Shown piece after piece: positions 35,941-44,602 of a stretch of 64,000 nucleotides of DNA. The notes beneath the pieces are model-generated. The model was not told the origin of the DNA. It saw only the letters and a list, made by a program, of their open reading frames with translations, and did not search any database. The stretch spans positions 1-64,000 of the forward strand of contig NZ_JACIJD010000007.1 in the NCBI RefSeq assembly GCF_014199205.1, read 5' to 3'. Every line of letters starts with the position of its first letter. The first letter of the stretch is position 1. Both the position numbers and the translations under genes were made by a program. The stretch comes from Muricoccus pecuniae (GTDB taxonomy: Bacteria; Pseudomonadota; Alphaproteobacteria; Acetobacterales; Acetobacteraceae).

Positions 35941-37023
35941 TCAATGCGCCCCCCGGGCCTTGTCGGCCTCCTCCTCGGTGCTGGGTGCCTCGGGGGCACC
36001 CTCGTCCTCTTCGTCCCCGCGGCCGACGAGGTGCAGGGCGCGGCCGCGGATGCCGCGGAGGGAGAGCGCATGGACCAACGCGTCGTCCCGCCCATGCGTC
36101 ACCCAGATCTCGGGGGCGCGGACCTCCTCTATCGTCTCCAGCAGCTCGTCCCAGTCGGCGTGGTCGGAGACGATCAGGGGCAGCTCCACCCCGCGCAGCT
36201 TCGCGCGCTGGCGCACCGTCATCCAGCCCGAGGCGGCGCAGGTGACGGGATCGGCCAGGCGCCGCGCCCAGGGCGTGGCCTCGGCCGAGGGAGGGGCGAG
36301 CACGATCTCCCCCGCCAGGATCGGCGGATGGCCGCGCTTCAGCCCCTTTGGCACGGGGCGCAGGTCGCCCAGCGGCACGCCGAGCGATTCGTAAAGGGTG
36401 CAAAGCTTCTCCACGGCGCCATGGAGATAGACCGGCCGGTCCCAGCCGGCCTCCCGCAACAGGGCGATGATCCGCTGCGTCTTCCCCAGGGCATAGGCGC
36501 CGACGACATGCGCGCGCTCGGGAAAGAGGGCCACGCTGTCCAGCAGCCGCCGGATCTCGTGCGAGTCCGGGGGGTGGCGGAAGACGGGGAGGGCGAAGGT
36601 CGCCTCGGTGACGAAGACGTCGCACTCCATCACCTCGAAGCCCGCGCAGGTCGGGTCTCGCCGGCGCTTGTAGTCGCCGGAGACCACGATCCGGCTCCCG
36701 CGCCACTCCAGCGCGACCTGGGCCGAGCCGAGGACGTGCCCGGCCGGGAGGAGGGTGATGCGGACCCCGTTCACCGTGACGCTCTCCCCATAGCCCAGGG
36801 GCTGCTGCACATCGCCGGCGCGGTCCTCGCCGAAGCGGGCGCGCATGATGGCCAGCGTGTCCGGCGTGGCCAGGACGGCGCGGTGGCCGGGCCGGGCATG
36901 GTCGGCATGGCCGTGGCTGACGACGGCCCGGTCCACGGGGCGGGAGGGGTCGATGTAGAAGCCCCCCGGCTCGCAGAAGAGGCCGAGGGGCGTCACGGTC
37001 ATCCAGGTCTCGGGATGGGGCAT
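35941..37023 (-). CDS. Ligase-associated DNA exonuclease (MBL/beta-CASP fold)
   Basis: 360 aa. Metallo-beta-lactamase motif SHGHADHA, downstream His in LLPAGHVLGSAQV, Asp in VVSGDYK and SDHADWDEL (beta-CASP). This matches the ligase-associated exonuclease family that accompanies ATP ligases in a DNA repair set. The other usual members, a DEXH helicase and a phosphoesterase, are not in the window. The start at 37023 is chosen to keep MPHPETW; an ATG at 37002 is also possible. Confidence 0.92.
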   Translation of the reverse strand: MPHPETWMTVTPLGLFCEPGGFYIDPSRPVDRAVVSHGHADHARPGHRAVLATPDTLAIMRARFGEDRAGDVQQPLGYGESVTVNGVRITLLPAGHVLGSAQVALEWRGSRIVVSGDYKRRRDPTCAGFEVMECDVFVTEATFALPVFRHPPDSHEIRRLLDSVALFPERAHVVGAYALGKTQRIIALLREAGWDRPVYLHGAVEKLCTLYESLGVPLGDLRPVPKGLKRGHPPILAGEIVLAPPSAEATPWARRLADPVTCAASGWMTVRQRAKLRGVELPLIVSDHADWDELLETIEEVRAPEIWVTHGRDDALVHALSLRGIRGRALHLVGRGDEEDEGAPEAPSTEEEADKARGAH

Positions 37024-37104
37024 GGCGGGGAGATGGCCGCGCCGGCCGGATCTGAAAAGGATCGGCGCGCGCCCGACCCCCTCCGCCATCCGGGAGGGGA
37101 AGCG

Positions 37105-37923
37105 CTACTCCGCCGCCTCGGCGATCTCCAGCAGGGCCTCGCCGTCGCGCCGCTCGCGGGCGCCGCCACTGCAACGCGCGTTGCCGAGCGCGCCGCTGCC
37201 CGGATTCGTCACCTGCAGCTTCGCCTGGACGCGGCAGGCCAGCCGGTCGCCGGAGGCGCCGCCGCCGTTCCAGCGGCGGATCGCGTCCGCCCAGTTGCCC
37301 AGCCTCTCGAAGTGGCCCCGGAGGTAGGAGGCGCCCCAGTCGGCCGCCCGCCAGGGGTCCAGCGGCCAGTCGGAGTTGCGGGCATGAACGCGGGCGTTCA
37401 CCTGCACGCAGCCCGCCATGACGTACTGGTTCGGCCGGGCGGCGCGGTAGATCCGCCGCGCCTCCTCCGTGCTCTCGGGGAAGACGGCCCGGCCGCCGAT
37501 GTTCATCGCATGGGCGTGCAGGCCGGATTCGGCCAGGGCCACGGCCACCATCAGCCCGTCCGGGATGTTATGGGCGCGCTCGGCCTGACGAACGGCGTCG
37601 AGGCAGGCCGCGCGGGGGCTGTTGATGTCCCGGCGCTCGACCGCGGGGCGGGCTCCCGTGCGGTTGGGCTGGCTGGTGCTGGCCAGGATGATGCCGGGCG
37701 CCAGCCCGTCACCGGCCCGGTCCGCCATCGTCGGATCGGGCGAGGCGTTGGAGAGACCGCCTGCCTCGGCGGCGAATTGGGAACTATCCTCGGCCGTCGC
37801 GCAGCCCGCCGCGAGGGAGCCGAGGCTGAGGACGAGGGTCGAGGCGAGCACGGCCCGGACGACGCCACGAGGGCGTCGAGGGGCAGGGCTCCCGGCTCGG
37901 GTCGGAGGGGCGCTCCGCGGCAT
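37105..37923 (-). CDS. Lytic-transglycosylase-like lipoprotein
   Basis: About 272 aa. The signal region VLASTLVLSLGSLAAGC is a lipobox, so the mature protein is a lipoprotein. The domain has VALAESGLHAHAMNIGG, where the Glu is the likely catalytic acid, and GCVQVNARVHAR, both of SLT type. Probably a murein-cleaving enzyme. The start is uncertain: in-frame ATGs at 37989, 37971 and 37923 all lack a clear ribosome site; 37923 leaves the shortest leader. Confidence 0.75.
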   Translation of the reverse strand: MPRSAPPTRAGSPAPRRPRGVVRAVLASTLVLSLGSLAAGCATAEDSSQFAAEAGGLSNASPDPTMADRAGDGLAPGIILASTSQPNRTGARPAVERRDINSPRAACLDAVRQAERAHNIPDGLMVAVALAESGLHAHAMNIGGRAVFPESTEEARRIYRAARPNQYVMAGCVQVNARVHARNSDWPLDPWRAADWGASYLRGHFERLGNWADAIRRWNGGGASGDRLACRVQAKLQVTNPGSGALGNARCSGGARERRDGEALLEIAEAAE

Positions 37924-38305
37924 CGCGCACGGGAACGCCGCGTTGAGCTGCCGGCCGGAGGGGGCCGACATTCGGGGCGCGGACGTCATGGCAAATGCGG
38001 TACCAGCAAGACGCAGGTCAGCGCAACCCAAAAGGCCGACGGATCATTCCGGCCAATGATAACGCGTTGACGAAACGAAAGTCCTCGGGCGGTGCGGCGC
38101 CAGTAATTCCATAACGTCTCGTTGTATGGTGGCGACGAAGTATTCGGTATGCATTGAGTACTTGAGATGGGCTTGGAAAGGAGGATTCGATACTGGTGAA
38201 TACAGTAACGGCCGGAAGCGTGCGGGCATGCGCAAGCGCGCGCCAGCGAGGCGCGTAGCGGGGCGAACTGGTGAGGAGGGGGAAACCAGGGGTGGAATAA
38301 AAGAT

Positions 38306-38370
38306 GACGGCGCTACCCGCAGTTCCGGGATGCATTGCATCCTGCGGAACCCATGGCGGGTAACGCCGTC
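38306..38370. repeat. 65-bp imperfect inverted repeat
   Basis: Left arm GACGGCG, TACCCGC, GTTCCG, GGATGCA is mirrored by TGCATCC, CGGAAC, GCGGGTA, CGCCGTC on the right, with small bulges. About 27 base pairs form around a single T (38335). No gene overlaps it credibly. It can be a stable RNA hairpin or a MITE/REP-like element. Confidence 0.7.
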
Positions 38371-38430
38371 TCTTCGTTTCCTTCCCCAAACCCGGCCCGT
38401 CTTTGACGGCGGCTGGGGAGTGTGTTGCAC

Positions 38431-38453
38431 GGTCTTGTATAAGACACAAGACC
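38431..38453. promoter_or_regulatory. Palindrome upstream of gntR, likely autoregulatory operator
   Basis: GGTCTTGT (38431-38438) and ACAAGACC (38446-38453) are perfect inverted repeats around ATAAGAC. The core 'gtcttgtataagac' resembles GTxTAxAC-type sites of HutC/UTRA regulators. The start of the UTRA-domain regulator gene lies 130 bp downstream. Confidence 0.6.
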
Positions 38454-38582
38454 CTTAAGGAAAAACAACACCCGGACGTGCATCGCCCCATGCGCTCCCG
38501 CAGGAGAGGTTCCGACGCGCTCTCGCCCTGACTCGGCGCGCGGTGATAGGCTCGTCCGAGTCACCACCTTCGGAAACGTCCC

Positions 38583-39317
38583 TTGAACGAGTTGCGTCGG
38601 CCCGACGCCCGCCCCCTCTATGTCCAGGTCGAGGCGATCCTGAACGAGCGGATCGTGTCGGGCGAGTGGAAGTCCGGCCAGGCCATCCCCGCGGAGCCGG
38701 AACTGGCGGCCGAGCTCGGCGTCTCCGCCGGCACGCTGCGCCGCGCGCTGGCCCGGCTGGAGCAGCGGCACCTGATCGAGCGGCGCCAGGGGCGCGGCAC
38801 CTACGTCTCGCAGCAGACGAGCCAGCAGGCGCTCGGCCTCTTCTTCCGCGTGCGGAACTTCGCGGGGAAGCCGGTGCGGCCGGAGAGCTTCATCACGGGC
38901 GTGACCACCGGCCCCGCGACGCCGGAAGAGGCCGCGCGCCTGCGGCTCTCCCCGGGCGAGGCGGTCCACCGCATCGACCGCAGGCGCCACCTGGAAGGCG
39001 AGCCCCGGATCGCGGAGCGGATCGCCCTGCCGGCGGCGCTGTTCCCCGGCCTCTCGCTGCCGCTCGCTCCGAAGCAGCTCGGCGCCGAGATCTATGTCCA
39101 CTACCGCAACGCCCACGGCATCATCGTGGTGAGCGCCGAGGAGGACCTCTCCGCCGCCTCGGCGACCGAGGAGGAAGCGGCCTTGCTCGGCTGCCCCGTC
39201 GGCGCGCCGCTGCTGCTGATCGAGCGCGTGACCTTCGATGCCGCCGGCCGCCCGGTGGAGCTGCGCGTGTCCCGCCTCGACACGCGGGCGCACCGCTACG
39301 CCGTGGAGATCGTCTGA
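38583..39317 (+). CDS. GntR/HutC-family transcriptional regulator (UTRA domain)
   Basis: 244 aa. GntR winged HTH at residues 8-72 ([44 protein letters not shown]) and a UTRA ligand domain from about 95 onwards. TTG start. The target ligand is unknown; no obvious target genes lie beside it. Its 3' end overlaps the convergent queG by 22 bp. Confidence 0.9.
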   Translation: MNELRRPDARPLYVQVEAILNERIVSGEWKSGQAIPAEPELAAELGVSAGTLRRALARLEQRHLIERRQGRGTYVSQQTSQQALGLFFRVRNFAGKPVRPESFITGVTTGPATPEEAARLRLSPGEAVHRIDRRRHLEGEPRIAERIALPAALFPGLSLPLAPKQLGAEIYVHYRNAHGIIVVSAEEDLSAASATEEEAALLGCPVGAPLLLIERVTFDAAGRPVELRVSRLDTRAHRYAVEIV

Positions 39318-40348
39318 AGCCGGCCGGCGGCCCAGCGCGCGCTGTCCGCCACCACGGGATCCTCGTCCTCCGAAAGGCGTAGCGCGACCGGCAGCAGGGA
39401 CGCGTCGCCCGAATTGCCGATGGCGTTCAGCACGTTCCGCACGAAGCGCCCGCGCCCCACGCGCTTGATGGGAGAGCCGGAGAAGCGCGCGCGGAAGGCG
39501 GCGTCGTCCAGCGCCGCCAGTTCCGCGAGGCGGGGCGCGACGAGGTCCTCCCGCGCGACCAGCCCGGGCACCGTGGTCGGCGTCGCGAAGCGGTTCCAGG
39601 GGCAGACGGCGAGGCAGTCGTCGCAGCCATAGATCCGGTTGCCCATGCGCGCGCGCAGCTCCTCCGGGATCGGGCCGCGATGCTCGATGGTGAGGTAGGA
39701 GACGCAGCGCCGGGGATCGAGACGGTAGGGCGCGGGGAAGGCGTCGGTCGGGCAGGCAGCCTGGCAGCGCGTGCAGGAGCCGCAGCGGTCGGCATGCGGC
39801 GCATCGGGCTCCAGGGCGAGGGTGGTGTAGACCTCGCCGAGGAAGAGCCAGGAACCGTGCGCGCGGGAGACGAGGTTCGTGTGCTTGCCCTGCCAGCCGA
39901 GACCCGCCTGCTGCGCCAGCGGCTTCTCCGAGACCGGCGCGGTGTCCACGAAGACCTTTACGTCGCTCCCGGCGAAGCGCGCCACCATCCAGCGCGCCAG
40001 CGCCTTCAGCCGCGACTTCACGAGGTCATGGTAGTCCCGATGGCGGGCATAGACGCTGATCGCGCCGCGATCGGGCATTTCGAGATAGCGGAGCGGGTCG
40101 TCCTCCGGCGCGTAGGAGAGGCCGAGGGAGACGACCGACAGCGCCTCCGGCCACAGCGCCCGGGGATGGGCGCGCTGCTCGGCGCGGCCCTCCATCCATC
40201 CCATCTCGCCATGCATGCCGGCGGCCAGGAAATCGGCAAGGCGGTCGCGCACCTCCGGGCCGAGCTCCGCCCGCGCGAAGCCCACCGCGTCGAAGCCCAG
40301 GCGAAGGGCCTCGTCGCGGATGAGCGCGCGCGGGTCGGCCTCGTTCAT
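39296..40348 (-). CDS. queG: Epoxyqueuosine reductase QueG
   Basis: 350 aa. Two 4Fe-4S motifs ([12 protein letters not shown] and [14 protein letters not shown]), a cobalamin-type N-terminus with [24 protein letters not shown], and a short C-terminal HEAT-like tail. QueG reduces epoxyqueuosine to queuosine in tRNA, the last step. The start overlaps the queF stop (ATGA). Confidence 0.94.
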   Translation of the reverse strand: MNEADPRALIRDEALRLGFDAVGFARAELGPEVRDRLADFLAAGMHGEMGWMEGRAEQRAHPRALWPEALSVVSLGLSYAPEDDPLRYLEMPDRGAISVYARHRDYHDLVKSRLKALARWMVARFAGSDVKVFVDTAPVSEKPLAQQAGLGWQGKHTNLVSRAHGSWLFLGEVYTTLALEPDAPHADRCGSCTRCQAACPTDAFPAPYRLDPRRCVSYLTIEHRGPIPEELRARMGNRIYGCDDCLAVCPWNRFATPTTVPGLVAREDLVAPRLAELAALDDAAFRARFSGSPIKRVGRGRFVRNVLNAIGNSGDASLLPVALRLSEDEDPVVADSARWAAGRLQTISTA

Positions 40349-40806
40349 CCCCGGCCGCGATAGGGCGGGACGCCCTGGTCGGGAATCCAGGCACCGGTAG
40401 GCGGCGCGCCCGTCTGCCAGAAGACGTCGATCGGGATGCCGCCGCGCGGATACCAGTAGCCGCCGATGCGGAGCCAGACGGGGGCAAGCAACTCCACCAG
40501 CCGCTTGGCGATGTCCACCGTGCAGGCCTCGTGGAAGGCGCCGTGGTTGCGGAAGGAGGTGAGGTAGAGCTTCAGGCTCTTGCTCTCCACCAGCCAGTCC
40601 CCGGGGATGTAGTCGATCACGAGATGCGCGAAATCCGGCTGCGCCGTGATGGGGCAGAGGCTGGTGAATTCCGGCGCGGTGAAGCGGGCGACGTAGTGGG
40701 TGCCGGGATGCGGGTTGGGCACGCGCTCCAGCACCGCCTCCTCGGGCGAGCCGGGCTGGGCGGTGCTGCGGCCGAGCATGGTCAGGCCGGATACGTCGTG
40801 GTTCAT
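40345..40806 (-). CDS. queF: 7-cyano-7-deazaguanine reductase QueF
   Basis: 153 aa, the short (unimodular) QueF. Catalytic Cys in [13 protein letters not shown] and the substrate-binding [26 protein letters not shown] follows. It reduces preQ0 to preQ1 with NADPH. Overlaps tgt by 4 bp at its 5' end. Confidence 0.94.
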   Translation of the reverse strand: MNHDVSGLTMLGRSTAQPGSPEEAVLERVPNPHPGTHYVARFTAPEFTSLCPITAQPDFAHLVIDYIPGDWLVESKSLKLYLTSFRNHGAFHEACTVDIAKRLVELLAPVWLRIGGYWYPRGGIPIDVFWQTGAPPTGAWIPDQGVPPYRGRG

Positions 40807-41957
40807 GATGTTGTCTCCTCCGGCGAGGGCGGCTCGGGCGGCGGGGCGTTCTCCCAGCGCGCGGCGATGGCGGCGGCCTCGGCCTCGAAGCGACCCTCCA
40901 GGATGGCGGCGCGGAGCCGTGCCGTGAGGGTCTGGTAGTAGCGGATGTTGTGCCAGGTCAGCAGCATCGGGCCGAGCATCTCCTCGGCCCTGATGAGGTG
41001 ATGGATATAGGCGCGCGAGTGCCGTGTGCAGGCGGGACAATCGCATTCCGGGTCCAGGCTGGACGCATCCTCGGCGTGGCGCGCGTTGCGCATGTTCAGC
41101 ACGCCGCGGCTGGTATAGGCGCGGCCGGTGCGGCCCGACCGCGTGGGGATCACGCAATCGAACATGTCCACCCCGCGCGCGACGGCGCCGATGATGTCGG
41201 ACGGCGTGCCGACGCCCATGAGGTAGCGCGGCTTGTCCTGCGGCAGCATGGGGACGGAGAAGTCGAGGGTGCGGAACATCTCCGCCTGCCCCTCGCCCAC
41301 GGCGAGGCCGCCGATCGCGTAGCCCTCGAAGCCGATCTCGGTCAGGGCGCGCGCGCTCTCCGCCCGCAGGTCCTCGAAGATGCTGCCCTGCTGGATGCCG
41401 AAGAGGCCGTAGCCGCCGCGCGGCGTGAAGGCCTCGCGCGAGCGGGCCGCCCACTTCATCGAGAGGCGCATGCTCTTCGCCGCGTCCTCGAGGGTGGCGG
41501 GGAAGGGCGTGCACTCGTCGAAGCACATGGTGACATCGGCGTCGAGGAGATGCTGGATCTCGATGCTGCGCTCGGGCGTGAGCCGGTGCCTGCTGCCGTC
41601 GATATGGCTCTGGAAGGTCACGCCATCGGCGTCCATCTTCCGCAGCCCGGCGAGCGACATGACCTGGAAGCCGCCGGAATCCGTCAGGATGGGGCCGTGC
41701 CAGTCCATCAGCCGGTGCAGCCCGCCCAGCCGGCCGACGCGCTCGGCCCCGGGGCGCAGCATGAGGTGATAGGTGTTGCCGAGCACCATGCGCGCCCCGG
41801 TGGCGCGCACGGCGTCCGCCGTCATGGCCTTCACCGTGCCCGCGGTGCCCACGGGCATGAAGACGGGGGTGGGCACCTCGCCATGGGCAGTGTGCAGCGT
41901 GCCGGCGCGGGCACCGCCGTCCCGGGCCTGGAGGGTGAAGTTCAGCGGGCCGTTCAC
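40803..41957 (-). CDS. tgt: tRNA-guanine transglycosylase Tgt
   Basis: 384 aa. Active-site motifs [18 protein letters not shown] and [15 protein letters not shown], plus the zinc site [17 protein letters not shown]. Exchanges guanine-34 for preQ1 in tRNAs with GUN anticodons. GTG start at 41957 overlapping the queA stop. Confidence 0.95.
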   Translation of the reverse strand: MNGPLNFTLQARDGGARAGTLHTAHGEVPTPVFMPVGTAGTVKAMTADAVRATGARMVLGNTYHLMLRPGAERVGRLGGLHRLMDWHGPILTDSGGFQVMSLAGLRKMDADGVTFQSHIDGSRHRLTPERSIEIQHLLDADVTMCFDECTPFPATLEDAAKSMRLSMKWAARSREAFTPRGGYGLFGIQQGSIFEDLRAESARALTEIGFEGYAIGGLAVGEGQAEMFRTLDFSVPMLPQDKPRYLMGVGTPSDIIGAVARGVDMFDCVIPTRSGRTGRAYTSRGVLNMRNARHAEDASSLDPECDCPACTRHSRAYIHHLIRAEEMLGPMLLTWHNIRYYQTLTARLRAAILEGRFEAEAAAIAARWENAPPPEPPSPEETTS

Positions 41958-43051
41958 GCGCCCGCCCCTGCGCCGCCCGGCGCGGCCTCCGCGTCGTTGC
42001 GGTCGATGAGGCAGGCGTCGCCATAGGAGTAGAAGCGGTAGCCGGCCCCGACGGCGTGGGCATAGGCCGCGCGCATCCGTTCGGTGCCGCCGAAGGCGCA
42101 GACGAGCATGAACAGGGTGCTCCGCGGCAGGTGGAAGTTGGTGAGGAGGAGGTCGGCGCCGTGGAAACGGTGCCCGGGCAGGAGGAAGATGTCGGTCAGC
42201 CCCCGGAAGGGACGGGTGATGTTGTCGCTCCCCGTCGCGGTTTCCAGCAGGCGCAGCGCCGTGGTGCCGATGGCGACGACGCGGCCGCCCCTGGCGCGGG
42301 TCTCGTTGATCGCGCGGGCGGCCCTCTCCGTCACCTCGCCCCACTCGGCGTGGAGGCGCTGCGCGCGCGGGTCCTCGCCGCGGAGGGGGAGGAAGGTGCC
42401 GGCGCCGACATGCAGGGTGAGGGTGGTGCGGCCCACCCCGCGCGCCTGAAGCGCCTCCAGCAGGGCCGGCGTGAAGTGAAGGCTGGCGGTGGGGGCGGCG
42501 ACGGCGCCGGGCACGCGGGCGAAGATCGGCTGGTAGTCCTCCCGGTCCTCCGGGCGCGGGCCCTCCGGCCGGGCGATGTAGGGGGGGAGGGGGATTTCCC
42601 CGGCCCGCTCCAGCGCCGCGGCCAGCGCCGCCCCGTCCGGCCCGAAGTCGAGCCGCACGGCGCCGCCCTCGGGCGCGTCCACCACGCGGGGGGCGAGCTC
42701 CGGCGCGCCCTCGATGCTGAGCACGTCGCCCGCGCGCAGCCGCCGGGCGTTGCGGACCAGCGCGTGCCAGGTGCCGTCGGCCTCGGCGCGGTTGAGCATG
42801 ATCTCCACCCGCGCCTCGCCGCGCCGGGCGCGCAGCCGCGCGGGGATCACCCGGGTGTCGTTGACCACCATCAGGTCGCCCGGGCCGAGCAGCGCGGGCA
42901 GGTCGCGGACCGAGAGGTCCTCCCGAGCCGCGCCGATCCGCAGGAGGCGCGCGGAATCCCGGGGGCGGGCGGGCGACTGGGCGATCAGCGCCTCGGGCAG
43001 GTCGAAGGCGAAGTCGGACGTGGCCAGGGGACGTTCGGAGAGGGGAGGCAA
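41954..43051 (-). CDS. queA: S-adenosylmethionine:tRNA ribosyltransferase-isomerase QueA
   Basis: About 365 aa, first gene of the que operon. [55 protein letters not shown] and [15 protein letters not shown] are QueA landmarks. It turns tRNA-bound preQ1 into epoxyqueuosine. There is no ATG; TTG at 43051 or CTG at 43026 (giving [10 protein letters not shown]) are candidate starts and neither has a good ribosome site. The next gene overlaps at its stop. Confidence 0.93.
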   Translation of the reverse strand: MPPLSERPLATSDFAFDLPEALIAQSPARPRDSARLLRIGAAREDLSVRDLPALLGPGDLMVVNDTRVIPARLRARRGEARVEIMLNRAEADGTWHALVRNARRLRAGDVLSIEGAPELAPRVVDAPEGGAVRLDFGPDGAALAAALERAGEIPLPPYIARPEGPRPEDREDYQPIFARVPGAVAAPTASLHFTPALLEALQARGVGRTTLTLHVGAGTFLPLRGEDPRAQRLHAEWGEVTERAARAINETRARGGRVVAIGTTALRLLETATGSDNITRPFRGLTDIFLLPGHRFHGADLLLTNFHLPRSTLFMLVCAFGGTERMRAAYAHAVGAGYRFYSYGDACLIDRNDAEAAPGGAGAGA

Positions 43052-43115
43052 GGGGGATGGGCCGTCGGATGGGGCGGGGGCGGGTAGCCGCTCCGGGCCG
43101 CGGGAGCAAGCTTGG

Positions 43116-43139
43116 GGAACAAAAGATTTCAAAATAGTT
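43116..43139 (+). promoter_or_regulatory. Weak ECF/EcfG-like promoter candidate before the RTX gene
   Basis: GGAAC at 43116-43120, then 16 bases, then GTT at 43137-43139, in an AT-rich stretch. This is close to the EcfG consensus GGAAC-N16/17-CGTT, but the spacer is one short and the first C is missing. Listed with low confidence only because an EcfG system is present. Confidence 0.3.
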
Positions 43140-43211
43140 AATGCCGATTCGTATTGAAGCCCGGCGGCGGATGTCTCAGGAAAGAGATCGTTAGCGATTG
43201 GTGAACGAATC

Positions 43212-44522
43212 GTGCGGACCGGTCCCTTCCTGCTGCCTCCCCTCGGCCCGCTGCCCCCCGCAGGACCCCTGGCCGAACCCCTGGCCGTGATCGCGCTGGC
43301 CGCCGCCACGGCGGAGAGCGGCACCGAGCCGGATGGCCGCGTCCTGCACCACCTCATGCTCCTCGCGCAGCCCTTCGCGGCCGGGCAGGGCGCGGCGCCG
43401 CTGGCGGATGCCGCGCCGGGCGAGGCCTCGCCCCTCCCGGCCGCGTCCCCCGGCCCCGCCCCGGTGGCGCCGCTGGGGGTGACCGAGCCGATCATGGCCG
43501 AAACCGCGGAACCAGTCACGGAAGGGGGGGCGGAGCAGGCCACGGCCGGAACCGCGGAGCCGGTCCCGGAACGGGGCCCGGAACAGGCCATAGCCCCCGA
43601 GGTATTGACGGCCCCAGTTCCGTCCACCCCGCCGGTCGTCGGGACCGGTCCCGTGCCCGCTTCCCACGCCGAACCCGTGCAGCCGGTCATCACCCCCGCG
43701 CCGCCTTCGCCCGACACGGCGCTGAGCGTCCCGCCTCCCGCGCCGCCCCCGGCCGAGCGCTTCCTGCGCGGCGGCGCCGGGGACGACCTGCTGGCCGGCG
43801 GCGATGGCGACGACCGAATCGATGGCGGCGAGGGCGCGAACCGGCTGAGCGGTAGTGGCGGGGCTGATTCGATCACCGCGGGCGCCGGGGCCGACACGAT
43901 CCTCGGCGGCGCTGGGAACGACGCCATCAATGCGGGCGACGGCGACAACCGGATTGAGGGCGGCGCCGGGCATGACATGATCCATGCCGGGGGTGGCAGC
44001 GACCTCATCCTCGGCGGCGCGGGCATGGACCTCGTCTCCGCAGCGGCCGGAGACGACACCGTGCTCGGCGGCGAGGGCGACGACTTCCTCCTCCTCGGCG
44101 CCGGGGATGACCTCGCCGAAGGCGGGGAGGGGAATGACCTCGTCCTCGGCCAGGCCGGGCGGGACAGGCTTCTCGGCGGCGAGGGCGCGGACACGTTGTC
44201 CGGCGGTGCGGGGGCGGACAGGCTGGACGGCGGGGCGGGCGATGACCTTCTCATCCTCGCGCTCGCCGATCGCGACCCGGGAGGGGACATCCTCATCGGC
44301 GGCGCGGGCTGGGACAGGCTGCGGATCGAGATCGATTCGGCCGACTGGGCCGATGCCGGGCTGCGCTCGGCCGCCGCCTCGCTCGCCCGCTGGATCGCGG
44401 GCGGCTCGGCGGGGGATGCGGCCTTCACCGATGCGCGGCTGGGGCTCACTCTCTCGGGCGTGGAGGCGCTGGAGGTCCTGGTGAACGGCGCCGCGCCACC
44501 GCCCTCCGACTGGCAGCTCTGA
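43212..44522 (+). CDS. RTX (haemolysin-type Ca-binding) repeat protein
   Basis: 436 aa. A Pro/Ala/Glu-rich region (about residues 60-185) with imperfect AEPV/EP blocks precedes 18 consecutive nonapeptide repeats of GGxGxDxLx type (residues about 187-348), then a C-terminal domain ending in LSGVEALEV, typical of type I secretion signals. RTX repeats bind Ca2+ outside the cell. No transporter genes lie nearby. GTG start, divergent from queA with a 160-bp gap. Confidence 0.82.
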   Translation: MRTGPFLLPPLGPLPPAGPLAEPLAVIALAAATAESGTEPDGRVLHHLMLLAQPFAAGQGAAPLADAAPGEASPLPAASPGPAPVAPLGVTEPIMAETAEPVTEGGAEQATAGTAEPVPERGPEQAIAPEVLTAPVPSTPPVVGTGPVPASHAEPVQPVITPAPPSPDTALSVPPPAPPPAERFLRGGAGDDLLAGGDGDDRIDGGEGANRLSGSGGADSITAGAGADTILGGAGNDAINAGDGDNRIEGGAGHDMIHAGGGSDLILGGAGMDLVSAAAGDDTVLGGEGDDFLLLGAGDDLAEGGEGNDLVLGQAGRDRLLGGEGADTLSGGAGADRLDGGAGDDLLILALADRDPGGDILIGGAGWDRLRIEIDSADWADAGLRSAAASLARWIAGGSAGDAAFTDARLGLTLSGVEALEVLVNGAAPPPSDWQL

Positions 44523-44602
44523 CGCTGGAGCCCGCCGCCGATTTGTGCGGTGCGGCGGGGCGCCCCTAACCTGCGCGCGGCATCGAGAATGAGGGGTCGC
44601 GC

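Larger units (their letters stand above)
37924..38582. other. 659-bp intergenic region, structured and lower in GC
   Basis: Between the transglycosylase-like gene and gntR. The GC falls in 38040-38230 and again around 38420-38470. Open frames at 38018-38491 (minus) and 38126-38458 (plus) have no ribosome site or protein character and cover palindromes. The region holds the long inverted repeat at 38306-38370 and the palindrome at 38431-38453. A small RNA or a decayed mobile element would fit. Confidence 0.5.

Noticed and set aside
38018-38491. Small plus- and minus-strand frames in the intergenic region
   Set aside because: No ribosome site, no family pattern, and they run through two palindromes.
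43052-43211. preQ1 riboswitch before queA
   Set aside because: I looked for a short C-rich loop and A-rich tail in the minus-strand leader and did not see a convincing pseudoknot.
43770-44256. Tandem repeats that might be taken for a CRISPR array
   Set aside because: They are degenerate 27-bp codon repeats inside an open frame encoding RTX nonapeptides, with no spacers.
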